This document shows positions 33,545 to 42,751 of a DNA stretch of 64,000 bases, in pieces (position 1 is the first letter of the stretch; each line of letters opens with the position of its first letter). The notes beneath the pieces were generated by a model. It saw only the letters and a list, made by a program, of their open reading frames with translations, made no database searches and had not been told where the DNA came from. A program made the translations under genes and the position numbers. Source of the DNA: Micromonospora sp. 15K316 (GTDB lineage Bacteria > Actinomycetota > Actinomycetes > Mycobacteriales > Micromonosporaceae); contig NZ_SMKG01000002.1 of NCBI RefSeq assembly GCF_004348525.1, positions 84,898 through 148,897 of the forward strand, given 5' to 3'.

Positions 33545-34255
33545 TCAGAAGTGCCGGAGCAGGTCGGGGAAGGCGGCCAGGCGCAGGACGTCGTGGTCGG
33601 TCGGGTCCAGCTCCTCGTCCTCCAGCACCCAGGTGTTCTCGTTCGGGATGAAGACCGCCTTCATGCCGGCGGCGCGGGCGGGGAGGATGTCGGAGCGCGG
33701 CGAGTTGCCGATCATCCACGCGTTGGCCGGGTCGAAGCCGTGCTCACCGGCGAGCCACCGGTACGTGTCGACGTCCTTCTCCCGCACGATGTGCGCGGCC
33801 CGGAAGTGGTGCAGCAGCCCGGAGCCGTCCAGCTTTCGCTGCTGCTCCTCCCGGTCGCCCTTGGTCAGCAGCAGCAGGTCGTGCCGACCGGCCAGCTCGT
33901 CCAGGGCGTCGGCCACCCCGGGCATCAGCTCGATCCGGCGTTCCACCAGCGCCACGGTCAACCGCTCGATCTCCCGCTGCTCGCCGTCGGTGGCCGGCCG
34001 CTCGCGCAGCCGCGCCAGGCACTCCCCCAGGCTGCGCAGGAAGACCTTGCTGCCATAGCCGTGCGCCACCGTGTTGGCCCGCTCGATGTCGTCGAGGATG
34101 GCCCGGATCTGCGTCCGGTCGAGGGTGGGGTGGTCGAGCCAGGCGAGGAAGTCGTCGATCACCCGCTCGAAGACGACGTTGTTCTCCCAGAGCGTGTCGT
34201 CGGCGTCGAAGACCAGCACCTGCGCCCGACGGCGACCGTTCCCGTCCCACGTCAT
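33545..34255 (-). CDS. HAD-superfamily hydrolase
   Basis: This 236-residue haloacid-dehalogenase-fold phosphatase has motif I DADDT (17-21), with the nucleophile and acid Asp residues. A helical cap domain follows (~30-120), then motif II/III LLLLTKGD with the Thr and Lys, and motif IV GNSPRSD near 180. It is similar to YjjG/pyrimidine-type nucleotidase-like HADs. The substrate is undetermined. GGGAGGGAAG precedes the ATG. Confidence 0.88.
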   Translation of the reverse strand: MTWDGNGRRRAQVLVFDADDTLWENNVVFERVIDDFLAWLDHPTLDRTQIRAILDDIERANTVAHGYGSKVFLRSLGECLARLRERPATDGEQREIERLTVALVERRIELMPGVADALDELAGRHDLLLLTKGDREEQQRKLDGSGLLHHFRAAHIVREKDVDTYRWLAGEHGFDPANAWMIGNSPRSDILPARAAGMKAVFIPNENTWVLEDEELDPTDHDVLRLAAFPDLLRHF

Positions 34256-34389
34256 GAGTCTTCCCTCCCGTCCGGGCCGGCTCTCGACCCGAAGCCCCGA
34301 CCGCGCCGGTCACCCGGCGGGTCGGCCCGTCCCGGGCGGGGACTCTAGTTCACCGGCCCGCGCCGGCCCAGCGAGTAACGCGCGTCCGC

Positions 34390-34983
34390 TCAGGGCCGGG
34401 GGAACAACCGTTGCGCGATCAGCGTCTCCCGCTCCTCCTGTGTGCCCGGTCGCAGCCGGCCGCCCCGGGTCAGCATCACCAGGCCGTGCAGGACGCTCCA
34501 ACCGACCTCGGCGAGGGTGTCCTGGTCGCGGCCCGCGGTCAGCGGGGCGAGCGCCGCCCGCAGCTCGGCGAAGGCCGCACGCGGGGCGGCCGGAACCGCG
34601 GCGGCGCCGAGCGTCAGGTCGGGGGTGTGGGCGAGCATGGCGTCGTAGACCTCGGGATTGGCGTACGCGAAGTCGAGGTAGACGCTCACCACGGCAGCCC
34701 AGGCCCGGCAGGGATCGGCGACGGCCTGACGCGCCTCGGTGAGCCGGGTGGTGAGGTCGGCGAAGCCGCGCAGGGCGACCGCGGCGATGATCGAGTCTGG
34801 GTCGGGAAAGCGCCGGTAGAGGCTCCCCACGTCGACGCCGGCCCGCTCCGCGACGCGGCGAGGGGTTACCGCAGCCCACCCCTCGATCTCCGCGAGCCGC
34901 GAAGCAGTCTCGACAATCAGCGCATCCCCGCCGTCGTCTGGTCCGGACACCCCGCCGAGCGTAGTGACCACCACGGAGCGCAT
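34390..34983 (-). CDS. TetR-family transcriptional regulator
   Basis: This regulator of about 197 residues has an N-terminal helix-turn-helix: VTPRRVAERAGVDVGSLYRR then FPDPDSIIAAV (~36-66). It has a C-terminal ligand domain with a TetR_C-like RWDFAYANPEV-type segment. The ATG at 34983 has no ribosome site and may be a leaderless start. Internal GTGs are possible. It is separated from the upstream oxidoreductase gene by a strong terminator, and the target is unknown. Confidence 0.82.
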   Translation of the reverse strand: MRSVVVTTLGGVSGPDDGGDALIVETASRLAEIEGWAAVTPRRVAERAGVDVGSLYRRFPDPDSIIAAVALRGFADLTTRLTEARQAVADPCRAWAAVVSVYLDFAYANPEVYDAMLAHTPDLTLGAAAVPAAPRAAFAELRAALAPLTAGRDQDTLAEVGWSVLHGLVMLTRGGRLRPGTQEERETLIAQRLFPRP

Positions 34984-35009
34984 CGGAGATGTGACGGATA
35001 GTCGACGAA

Positions 35010-35041
35010 GGGGTGGGTCGGCGAGCGCGCCGACCCACCCC
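35010..35041 (-). terminator. hairpin terminator after the flavin disulfide reductase gene
   Basis: GGGGTGGGTCGGC (35010-35022) pairs perfectly with GCCGACCCACCCC (35029-35041), a 13-bp stem with a 6-nt loop, immediately after the stop at 35048. Confidence 0.8.
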
Positions 35042-35047
35042 GGTCGG

Positions 35048-36412
35048 CTAGATCCCCAGCGCGTTGAAGAGGTAGAGCCAGATCTCGCTGCGCGTCGGAA
35101 ACGCCGGGACGGCGTGCCGGAGCCGGCGGAGCGGAACCTCGCCGACGATCGCGATAGTGGCCGCGTGGAGGAACTCGGCCACCGCGGTGCCGGTGATGGT
35201 GACGCCGACCAGCACGTCACGCTCCTCGTCGATCAGGAACCGGCTGGTGCCGCCGGCACCACCGGAGAACGCGCCGCCCGCGTTCCCCTCGGTCGGCACG
35301 TCGACGACACGTACCCGCAGCCCCGCCGCCTCGGCGCTCGCCGTGGTGTGCCCCACCGCCGCGACCTGCGGCTCGGTGAAGATCACGCGGGGCGAGCCGA
35401 GGCCGTCGGCCAGGTGGGTGGCGACCATGTCCCGGCCGAGGATGTCGTCGGCCGCGATCGCCGCCTGGTACTTCGCCATGTGCGTGAACAGGGCGCGCCC
35501 GTTCAGGTCGCCCACCACGTACAGCCAGTTCAGGCCCGGGACCCGCATCCGCTCGTCGACGGTGACGTAGCCGGGCGACTCCACCCCGACGCTCGTCAGG
35601 CCGAGGTCGTCCGCCTGCGGCTCGCGCCCCACCGCGACCAGCACCTCGTCGGCGGTCACCGTGCTGCCGTCGTCCAACGTCACGGTCACCCGCGTGTCCT
35701 CGGTACGGCGGACGGCCGTCGCCCGCCGCCCGGTGCGCACGTCCACGCCCTGCTCGGCGAGGGACCTACCGACCTCGGCGCCGACGAAGTCCTCCTCCCG
35801 GGGCAGCAGCCCACGCCCACCCACCACGAGCGTGACGCGGGCACCGAGCGAGGTGTACGCCTGGCTCAGCTCCGCGCCGACCACCCCGCCGCCGATCACG
35901 ATCAGCGACTCCGGGACCTCGCCGGAGGTCGTCGCCTCCCGGTTGGTCCACGGCTTCGCCTCGGCGAGCCCGTCGATCGGCGGAAGTGCGGGTCGGGTAC
36001 CTCCGGCGAGCACGACCGCGAGACGCGCCTCCACGATCTCGTCGCCGACCGCGACCTGCTTCTCCCCGGCCAGCCGGCCCCAACCGCGGATCAGCTGGAC
36101 GCCCCGGTCGGTCAACCAGGGCAACTGCCCGCTGTCGTCCAGGTCGCCGATGAGCTCGTCCCGGCGGCGCAGCACCGCCGGCACGTCCAGCGAGCCCACC
36201 GCGGCGGCGGCTCCCGGCACCCGGCTCGCCTCGGCGAGCAGCGCGCCCGGACGGATCAGCGCCTTCGACGGTATGCAGGCGTAGTAGGAGCACTCGCCGC
36301 CGACCTTGTCCGCCTCCACGATCGCCACGTCCAGGCCGGCCTCGGCCAACCGGCCGGCCGCCACCTCACCGCCGGGGCCGGCGCCGACCACCACCACGTC
36401 AAAACTGAGCAT
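35048..36412 (-). CDS. FAD-dependent pyridine nucleotide-disulfide oxidoreductase
   Basis: This 454-residue class I flavoprotein disulfide reductase is close to dihydrolipoamide dehydrogenase and mercuric reductase. The FAD motif GAGPGG is at 10-15 and the redox-active pair Cys41/Cys46 lies in GGECSYYACIPSKA. The NAD(P)H motif is IGGGVVGAEL, and the C-terminal interface carries the His of the HxxxxE dyad (RHAVPAFPTRSE). ATG 36412 matches the family start. It lacks the heavy-metal N-terminal domain of MerA. The disulfide substrate is unclear, and no E2 partner is nearby. Confidence 0.88.
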   Translation of the reverse strand: MLSFDVVVVGAGPGGEVAAGRLAEAGLDVAIVEADKVGGECSYYACIPSKALIRPGALLAEASRVPGAAAAVGSLDVPAVLRRRDELIGDLDDSGQLPWLTDRGVQLIRGWGRLAGEKQVAVGDEIVEARLAVVLAGGTRPALPPIDGLAEAKPWTNREATTSGEVPESLIVIGGGVVGAELSQAYTSLGARVTLVVGGRGLLPREEDFVGAEVGRSLAEQGVDVRTGRRATAVRRTEDTRVTVTLDDGSTVTADEVLVAVGREPQADDLGLTSVGVESPGYVTVDERMRVPGLNWLYVVGDLNGRALFTHMAKYQAAIAADDILGRDMVATHLADGLGSPRVIFTEPQVAAVGHTTASAEAAGLRVRVVDVPTEGNAGGAFSGGAGGTSRFLIDEERDVLVGVTITGTAVAEFLHAATIAIVGEVPLRRLRHAVPAFPTRSEIWLYLFNALGI

Positions 36413-36505
36413 GCTCGGATCCTCGTCCACCTGGCCGGCCCGTCGCCCCCGGGGGTCCGCCTGGTCCACGGGACCAGTGCCCCGGGCGGCGACGAATTGG
36501 CGGCG

Positions 36506-39169
36506 TCAGCGACGCAGGGTGAGGATCAGATCGGCGACCAGCGCCGTCCAGCCCGTCTGGTGCCAGGCACCGAGCCCCGCGCCGTTGTCGCCGTGGAAGT
36601 ACTCCGGGAAGCAGAGCAGGTCCCGCCAGTCCGGATGCGTCTGGAAGAGCTGCGCCGCCCCGTAGATCGGTCGCCGCCCCCAGCCGTCGCGGGTGAAGAG
36701 CGAGATCAGCCGGGCGGAGAGGTCGTCGGCGATCTCGCTGAGCGTCCGCTGCACCCCGGAGCGGGTCGGGTACTCGATCCGGAGGTCGTCGCCGTAGAAG
36801 GCGGCGTAGTCGCGTACCGCGCTGACCAGCAGGAAGTTGGTCGGCATCCAGATCGGGCCGCGCCAGTTCGAGTTGCCGCCGAAGAGTCCGCTGGTGGATT
36901 CGGCCGGCTCGTAGCCGACGCGGAACTCCTGGCCCCCGAGGGTCACCGAGAACGGCTCCGCCAGGTGCGCCCGGGAGAGGGTGCGCAGGCCGTACTCAGA
37001 GAGGAACTCGTCGGTGTCCAGCATCCGCGCCAGCAGGGGAACGATCTGCTCCGGGCCGACCATGGAGAGCAGCCGCTGCTGCCGCCCGTCCGGCCCGAGC
37101 CGGCGGGCGCCGATCACGTCGGCGTACTCCGGCCGGTTGGTGAGCAGCCAGCGCAGCCGCGCGCCGAGCTCCGGCAGGTGGTCCAGCGTACGGGCGGTCA
37201 GCCGGGTGACGGCGGCCAGCGGCAGCAGCCCGACGACGGAGCGGACCTTCAACGGCACCTTGCTGCCGTCGGCGAGCCGCAGCACGTCGTAGAAGAAGGC
37301 GTCCTCGTCGTCCCAGAGCCCCTGCTCGTACGCGGCGGCGGCGATGTAGACGAAGTGCTCGAGGAACTTCGTGGCGGTCTCCACCCAGGTCCGGTCGTGC
37401 TCGGCCAGGATGATCGCGATGTCGAGCAGGTTGAGCGCGTACATCGCCATCCAGGCCGTGCCGTCGGACTGCTCGAGCACCCCGGCCACCGGCAACGCGG
37501 CCGAGCGGTCGAACGGCCCGACGTTGTCCAACCCGAGGAAGCCGCCCTCGAAGACGTTGTCGCCGCCGACGTCCTTGCGGTTGACCCACCAGGTGAAGTT
37601 CAGCAGCAGCTTCTGCATCACCCGGGCCAGGAACTCGTGGTCCCGGCTGCCGTCGATCTCGAACACCTTCAGCGCCGCCCAGGCGTGCACCGGCGGGTTC
37701 ACGTCGCCGAACGCCCACTCGTACGCCGGGATCTGCCCGTTGGGGTGCAGGTACCACTCCCGGAGCAGGAGCAGCAGCTGGGACTTGGCGAAGCCCGGGT
37801 CGACCCGGGCGAGGCTGACGCAGTGGAAGGCCAGGTCCCACGCCGCGTACCAGGGGTACTCCCACGGATCGGGCATGGAGATCACGTCGAAGCTGGTCAT
37901 GTGCCACCACTGGCTGTTGCGCCCGTGCCGGCGCCCCGCCGGTGGCGCCGACGAGGCCGGATCGCCCTCCAGCCACCGTTTGACGTCGAAGTGGTAGAAC
38001 TGCTTGCTCCACAGCAGGCCGGCGAGGGCCTGCCGCGCGACCAGCGCCTCGTCGGCGGTCGCCGAGGGCGGGATCACCCCGGCGAAGAAGTGGTTCGCCT
38101 CGGCCCGCCGGGCCCAGAGCACCGCGTCGAAGCCCGCACCGAGGTCGGCCGCCGGTGGCGGACCGGTGACGGGAGGCGGGGCCGTACGGGTGAGCCGCAG
38201 CCGGATCTGCCGCTGCCCGCCGGCCGGGACGTCGAGTACGTAGTGCAGCGCCCCCTTGGTCCCCTCCCGCGCCGGGTTGACGGTGTCCGCACCGTCGACC
38301 ACGTGGTCGTTGATGCCGTCCTTCGGGTAGCGGGAGCGGCCCGGCAGTCCCCAGAGCCGCTCGGCGTTGGTCTCGTTGTCGCAGAGCAGCGGGGTCGGCG
38401 CACCGTCCCCCTCCAGCAGCAGTTGGCCGAGCACCCAGTGCTCGCCGACCAGCCGCGCCCCCTCGCCGGTGATCCTCGGCACCCGGTCCGCGCCGGGCAG
38501 CCCCCAGGCCCAGGTGTTACGGAACCAGAGGCTGGGCAGCACGTGCAGGGTGGCCGCCCGGTCACCGCGGTTGGCGACGGTGACCACGAGGCACATGTCG
38601 GTGGGTGAGGCCTTCGCGTAGTCGACGGTCACCGCCCAGTACCTGTCGTCGTCGAAGACACCGGTGTCGACCAGCTCGTACTCGGTGTCGTCCCGGCCGC
38701 GCAGCGCGTTGACCGCGACCAGCTCGTCGTAGGGGAAGGCGGCCTGCGGGTAGTGGTAGCGCCACCGCATGAAGGAGTGCGTCGGCGTGGAGTCCTCGTA
38801 CCACCAGTACTCCTTGACGTCCTCGCCGTGGTTGCCGCCGTCGCCGCCGAGGCCGAACATCCGCTCCTTGAGGATCGGGTCCGCGCCGTTCCAGAGCGCC
38901 AACGCGAAGCAGAACGTCTGCCGGTCGTCGCAGACGCCGGCCATGCCGTCCTCGTTCCACCGATACGCTCGGGACCGCGCGTGGTCGTGCGGGAAGTAGT
39001 CCCAGGCCGTACCGTGCTCGCTGTAGTCCTCCCGCACCGTCCCCCACGCCCGTTCGGACAGATAGGGGCCCCATGCGCGCCAGTCCTGCTCGCCGGCGTC
39101 GGCCCGGGCGAGCCGGGTCCGCTCGGCGTCGAGGGCCGGCGCGTCGGAGGGCGAACGGTCAGTGATCAT
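36506..39169 (-). CDS. GH63-like glucosidase (MGH1-type)
   Basis: This 887-residue cytoplasmic (alpha/alpha)6-barrel protein is a relative of GH63 glucosidases and mannosylglycerate hydrolases. The N-terminal beta-sandwich starts after ~30 residues (WRAWGPYLSERAWGTVREDY). The catalytic barrel carries QWWHMTSFDVISMPDPWEYP, YEWAFGDVNPPVHAWA, GGFLGLDNVGPFDRS and FGGNSNWRGPIWMPTNFLL. No signal peptide is seen. The ATG 39169 has only a weak ribosome site, and 39214 is an alternative. It is divergent from a debranching-type glucosidase, so an alpha-glucan or glucosyl-osmolyte substrate is likely. Confidence 0.8.
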   Translation of the reverse strand: MITDRSPSDAPALDAERTRLARADAGEQDWRAWGPYLSERAWGTVREDYSEHGTAWDYFPHDHARSRAYRWNEDGMAGVCDDRQTFCFALALWNGADPILKERMFGLGGDGGNHGEDVKEYWWYEDSTPTHSFMRWRYHYPQAAFPYDELVAVNALRGRDDTEYELVDTGVFDDDRYWAVTVDYAKASPTDMCLVVTVANRGDRAATLHVLPSLWFRNTWAWGLPGADRVPRITGEGARLVGEHWVLGQLLLEGDGAPTPLLCDNETNAERLWGLPGRSRYPKDGINDHVVDGADTVNPAREGTKGALHYVLDVPAGGQRQIRLRLTRTAPPPVTGPPPAADLGAGFDAVLWARRAEANHFFAGVIPPSATADEALVARQALAGLLWSKQFYHFDVKRWLEGDPASSAPPAGRRHGRNSQWWHMTSFDVISMPDPWEYPWYAAWDLAFHCVSLARVDPGFAKSQLLLLLREWYLHPNGQIPAYEWAFGDVNPPVHAWAALKVFEIDGSRDHEFLARVMQKLLLNFTWWVNRKDVGGDNVFEGGFLGLDNVGPFDRSAALPVAGVLEQSDGTAWMAMYALNLLDIAIILAEHDRTWVETATKFLEHFVYIAAAAYEQGLWDDEDAFFYDVLRLADGSKVPLKVRSVVGLLPLAAVTRLTARTLDHLPELGARLRWLLTNRPEYADVIGARRLGPDGRQQRLLSMVGPEQIVPLLARMLDTDEFLSEYGLRTLSRAHLAEPFSVTLGGQEFRVGYEPAESTSGLFGGNSNWRGPIWMPTNFLLVSAVRDYAAFYGDDLRIEYPTRSGVQRTLSEIADDLSARLISLFTRDGWGRRPIYGAAQLFQTHPDWRDLLCFPEYFHGDNGAGLGAWHQTGWTALVADLILTLRR

Positions 39170-39256
39170 CTGCACATCTTCGACGCCGCCCGGGAACTTG
39201 ACCACAGGAGCCATTTTCGTCGTGGCGTGTGGCACGCCGCCGCCGGTGGAGGAAAG

Positions 39257-41200
39257 TTGATCGACATTCGCTTCGGCCCACAGATCTGCGCCGACCTGAC
39301 CAGCGGGGCGACCCGGGAGTGGCTGGTGCCCGACGGCGTCGGCGGGTACGCGATGGGCACGGTGAGCGGCCTGCGGACCCGCCGCTACCACGGGCTGCTG
39401 GTGGTGGCCGGCGACCGGCCCGCGTCCCGGCGGGTGGCCCTGGCCAGCCTCGACCCGGCGGTGCTGCTCCCCTCCGGCGCGCGGGTGCGCCTCGGCGCGC
39501 ACGAGTGGGCCTCCGGCGCGGTGGATCCGCGCGGGTTCGAGCTGCTGGAGCAGTTCACGCTCGTCGACGGGGTGCCGCGGTGGCGGTGGCGGATCGGCGA
39601 CGTGGTGATCGAGCGGGAGTTGGCGATGCTGCGCGGCCGTTCGTGCGTGGCCGTGGTGCACCGGCTCGTCTCCGGCGGTCCGGTGCGGCTGGAGCTCGCC
39701 GCCGCCTGCACGTGGCGCGACGCGCACGGCGAGCGCCGGGCCGACGGCCCCGCGCTGCGGGTCGAGCCGGTGGCGGGCGGAGCGGTGGTGGAGGGCGCGT
39801 TCCGGCTCGCCGGCCCGAACTGGACGCCCGCCGGGCAGTGGTGGTTCGGCGTGCACCACCGTGAGGAGGCGGCGCGCGGGCTCTCCGCGACGGAGGACCT
39901 CTGGTACGCGGGCGGCTTCTCCGGCGCGCTGGACCGCCCCGGCGACACGGTGTCGGTGCTGGCCTGGGCCGCGCCGCTGGAGCTCGAACCGATGCCGGCG
40001 ACCGAGGTGATCGAGGTGGCCCGCCGGCGCAGCCGGCAGGTGGTGGCGCAGGCGAAGCCCGCCGACGACGTCGAGGCGACGCTCGCGCTGGCCGCCGACG
40101 CCTTCGTGGTGCGCACCGGCGAGTCGGCCGCGGACGTGGTCGCCGGCTATCCGTGGTTCGGCACCTGGTCGCGGGACACGATGATCTCGTACGAGGGGCT
40201 CTTCCTCCGGACCAACCGGGCCGACCTGGGCCGGGCGCTGCTGCGCTCGTACGCGGCGACGCTGTCGGAGGGGATGCTCGCGAACACCGCCGACACGGGT
40301 CGGGTGGAGCACAACACGGTCGACGCGACGCTCTGGTTCCTGCACGCGGTCGACCGGCACGTGACGGTCACCGGCGACACCGACCTCGCCGCCGAGCTGC
40401 TGCCGGCGCTGCGCGAGGTCGTCGAGGCGCACCTGACCGGCACCCGGTACGGCATCGCCGTCGACCCGGCCGACGGGCTGCTCGCGCAGGGCACCGCCGA
40501 GACGGCGCTGACCTGGATGGACGCGCGCGTCTACGGGGTGCCGGTGACGCCCCGCACGGGCAAGCCGGTGGAGGTGAACGCGCTCTGGGTCAACGGGCTG
40601 GCCGGGCTCGCCGCGCTGACCGAGGCGACCGGTGGGGACGCCGGGGAGCTGCGGAGGCTGCACGCGCGGGCGGTCACCTCGTTCCGGAAGCGTTTCCCCG
40701 GCCCGGGCGGCTGGCTGCACGACGTGGTGGACGCGCCCGCGCCGGCGTACCCGCTGGGCGGGGCGACGTACCACGACGACGACGCGCTGCGCCCCAATCA
40801 ACTGCTGGCCTGGTCCCTGCCGTACGGGCCGCTGGAGCCGGACGAGCCGGCGCTGCGCCGGATCGCGGCGGCGCTGCTCACCCCGCTCGGTCCGCGTAGC
40901 CTCGCGCCGGACGCGCCGGAGTTCACCGGACGGCACCGGGGTGGGCCGGCCGAGCGGGACGGCGCCTACCACCAGGGCACCGTCTGGCCGTGGCTGCTGG
41001 GCCCGTACGTGGACGCCGCCCGTCGGGCTGGAATTCCCGTCGATGACATCTTCGTCGCGCTGGAAGCCCACCTCAGCGAGTACGGGTTGGGCTCGGTGAG
41101 CGAGACCGCCGACGGCCTGCCACCGCACGCGGCGACGGGCTGCCCGTTCCAGGCCTGGTCGGTGGCCGAACTGCTGCGGGTGAGACGGCCGGGTCGATAG
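39257..41200 (+). CDS. amylo-alpha-1,6-glucosidase (glycogen debranching type)
   Basis: This is a 647-residue protein of the GDE_C family. The N-terminal domain (REWLVPDGVGGYAMGTVSGL, RTRRYHGLLVV) precedes a GH133-like (alpha/alpha)6 barrel (YPWFGTWSRDTMISYEGLFL, HNTVDATLWFLHAVDRHV, WMDARVYGVPVTPRTGKPVE, QGTVWPWLLGPYVDA). It should cleave alpha-1,6 branch points in glycogen-like glucans. Start TTG 39257 is preceded by GGAGGAAAG. It is followed by an Rv3032-like glucosyltransferase, so glucan turnover is the likely role. Confidence 0.87.
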   Translation: MIDIRFGPQICADLTSGATREWLVPDGVGGYAMGTVSGLRTRRYHGLLVVAGDRPASRRVALASLDPAVLLPSGARVRLGAHEWASGAVDPRGFELLEQFTLVDGVPRWRWRIGDVVIERELAMLRGRSCVAVVHRLVSGGPVRLELAAACTWRDAHGERRADGPALRVEPVAGGAVVEGAFRLAGPNWTPAGQWWFGVHHREEAARGLSATEDLWYAGGFSGALDRPGDTVSVLAWAAPLELEPMPATEVIEVARRRSRQVVAQAKPADDVEATLALAADAFVVRTGESAADVVAGYPWFGTWSRDTMISYEGLFLRTNRADLGRALLRSYAATLSEGMLANTADTGRVEHNTVDATLWFLHAVDRHVTVTGDTDLAAELLPALREVVEAHLTGTRYGIAVDPADGLLAQGTAETALTWMDARVYGVPVTPRTGKPVEVNALWVNGLAGLAALTEATGGDAGELRRLHARAVTSFRKRFPGPGGWLHDVVDAPAPAYPLGGATYHDDDALRPNQLLAWSLPYGPLEPDEPALRRIAAALLTPLGPRSLAPDAPEFTGRHRGGPAERDGAYHQGTVWPWLLGPYVDAARRAGIPVDDIFVALEAHLSEYGLGSVSETADGLPPHAATGCPFQAWSVAELLRVRRPGR

Positions 41201-41223
41201 CGCTTTACACGAGCGCAACGAGT

Positions 41224-41287
41224 GTGTCTCCGCTGGTTATCCCGGCAACGGCAGGATGGGGGTCGATCCCACACGCGGCGGAGACAC
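41224..41287 (+). promoter_or_regulatory. structured leader of the GT4 gene
   Basis: GTGTCTCCGC (41224-41233) and GCGGAGACAC (41278-41287) are perfect 10-bp complementary arms 44 nt apart, ending 50 nt before the start codon. They enclose a smaller GC-rich structure. It may terminate the upstream gene or form a regulatory leader. I cannot match it to a known riboswitch. Confidence 0.4.
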
Positions 41288-41337
41288 CGGTTTCGGTGTC
41301 GGCCGGCGCGTGCCCGGAGACAACTCAAGGGGGCCGC

Positions 41338-42669
41338 GTGTCAGCTGACGCCGAAGTGATCGACATCCTGCCCGCCCGGCACCAGAGGGTGCTCATGCTG
41401 TCCTGGGAGTACCCGCCGGTCCTCGTCGGCGGCCTCGGCCGGCACGTGCACGCCCTCTCCGTCGCCCTCGCCGCCGCCCGCCACGACGTCACAGTCGTCA
41501 CCCGCCACGCCGACGGCGCCCCACTCGAGGAGTACGCCGACGGCGTCCGCATCATCCGCGCCGCCGAAGACCCCGTCACCTTCCCCCTGGCCACCAACAG
41601 CCTCCTCGCCTGGACCATGGCCTTCAACCACACCCTCACCCGCGCCGCCCTGCGCGCCACCGAAGCCGGCACCTACGACGTCATCCACGCCCACGACTGG
41701 CTCGTCGCCCACACCGCCGTCACCCTCGCCGAGCACCTGGCCCTGCCCCTGGTCACCACCATCCACGCCACCGAGGCCGGCCGGCACCAGGGCTGGCTCC
41801 CCGAGGAGATGAACCGCACCATCCACGGCGTCGAGCACTGGCTCAGCAACTCCTCGACCCGGGTGATCGCCTGCTCCGGGTACATGCGCGACCAGGTCGC
41901 CACCCTCTTCGAGGTGCCGACCGGGCAGATCGACGTGGTGCCCAACGGGGTCGACGACCGTGCCTGGCGGGCCCGGCCGCGGGCGGTCGCCTCGGCCCGG
42001 GCCCGGTTCGCCGCCGACGGCCCGCTGGTCGGCTACGCCGGCCGGCTGGTCTACGAGAAGGGCGTGCAGCACCTGGTGCACGCCGTGCCGCGCCTGCGGG
42101 AGCGGCACCCCGGGCTGCGGGTGGTGATCGCCGGCGACGGGCCGTACCGCCATGAACTGGAGGAGGAGACCCGCCGGCTCGCGCTCGGGTCCACCGTCCG
42201 GTTCACCGGCTTCCTGGACACCACCCAGCTCCCCGCGATGCTGGGCGCGACCGACGCGACAGTCGTGCCCAGCCTCTACGAGCCGTTCGGCATGGTGGCC
42301 CTCGAGGCGGCGGCCGCCGGGGCGCCGCTCGCGGTCGCGGCCACCGGCGGGCTCGCCGAGATCGTCGAGCCGGGCGTCACCGGGGTGACCTTCCCGCACA
42401 GCGACCCGGAGGCGCTCGCCGGAGCCGTCGACCGGCTCGTCGGCGACGAGGTCTTCGCCCGGCGGGTCGCGCGGGAGGCCCGGAGCATGGTCGGCCGTCG
42501 CTACAGCTGGGCCGCCATCGCCGACCGCACCGCGAGCAGCTACCTGGCCGCGCGCCGCGAACACCTGCCGCTCCAGGGCCGCCGCGCCACCACCCGGCTC
42601 GGCACGCCCCGGCCACGCATCACCATCCCCGAGGGAAACCTGCTCGCCGCAGGCGGCGCGGCCTGCTGA
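41338..42669 (+). CDS. GT4 glycosyltransferase (Rv3032-like alpha-1,4-glucosyltransferase)
   Basis: This 443-residue GT-B fold transferase resembles mycobacterial Rv3032, which elongates alpha-1,4-glucans of glycogen and methylglucose lipopolysaccharide from a nucleotide-glucose donor. Matching blocks are VLMLSWEYPPVLVGGLGRHV, HAHDWLVAHTAVTLAEHL, TTIHATEAGRHQGW, YAGRLVYEKGVQHL and SLYEPFGMVALEAAAAG (the E-x7-E donor motif). The GTG has an AAGGGGG site. The neighbours are glucan hydrolases. Confidence 0.88.
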   Translation: MSADAEVIDILPARHQRVLMLSWEYPPVLVGGLGRHVHALSVALAAARHDVTVVTRHADGAPLEEYADGVRIIRAAEDPVTFPLATNSLLAWTMAFNHTLTRAALRATEAGTYDVIHAHDWLVAHTAVTLAEHLALPLVTTIHATEAGRHQGWLPEEMNRTIHGVEHWLSNSSTRVIACSGYMRDQVATLFEVPTGQIDVVPNGVDDRAWRARPRAVASARARFAADGPLVGYAGRLVYEKGVQHLVHAVPRLRERHPGLRVVIAGDGPYRHELEEETRRLALGSTVRFTGFLDTTQLPAMLGATDATVVPSLYEPFGMVALEAAAAGAPLAVAATGGLAEIVEPGVTGVTFPHSDPEALAGAVDRLVGDEVFARRVAREARSMVGRRYSWAAIADRTASSYLAARREHLPLQGRRATTRLGTPRPRITIPEGNLLAAGGAAC

Positions 42670-42751
42670 CCGGAGCGTACGACCGATAGGCCGGCTCCGA
42701 TCCGCTCGCCACGGTGTACTCCGGACAGCCGCGGGAAGGAGCGGGCAGCAG

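Noticed and set aside
34964..38608. 1214-codon open frame on the plus strand
   Set aside because: It is antisense to the flavin reductase and GH63-like genes, rich in His/Arg/Gly/Pro with no domain, and a product of GC bias on the opposite strand.
39170..41218. 2-kb upstream extension of the GH63-like gene (open frame to 41218)
   Set aside because: The extension is antisense to the debranching glucosidase and has the composition of a shadow frame. The real protein starts at 39169.
41224..41337. Riboswitch in the GT4 leader
   Set aside because: The paired arms are clear, but no conserved core of a known class (ydaO, TPP, cobalamin, glycine) could be matched.
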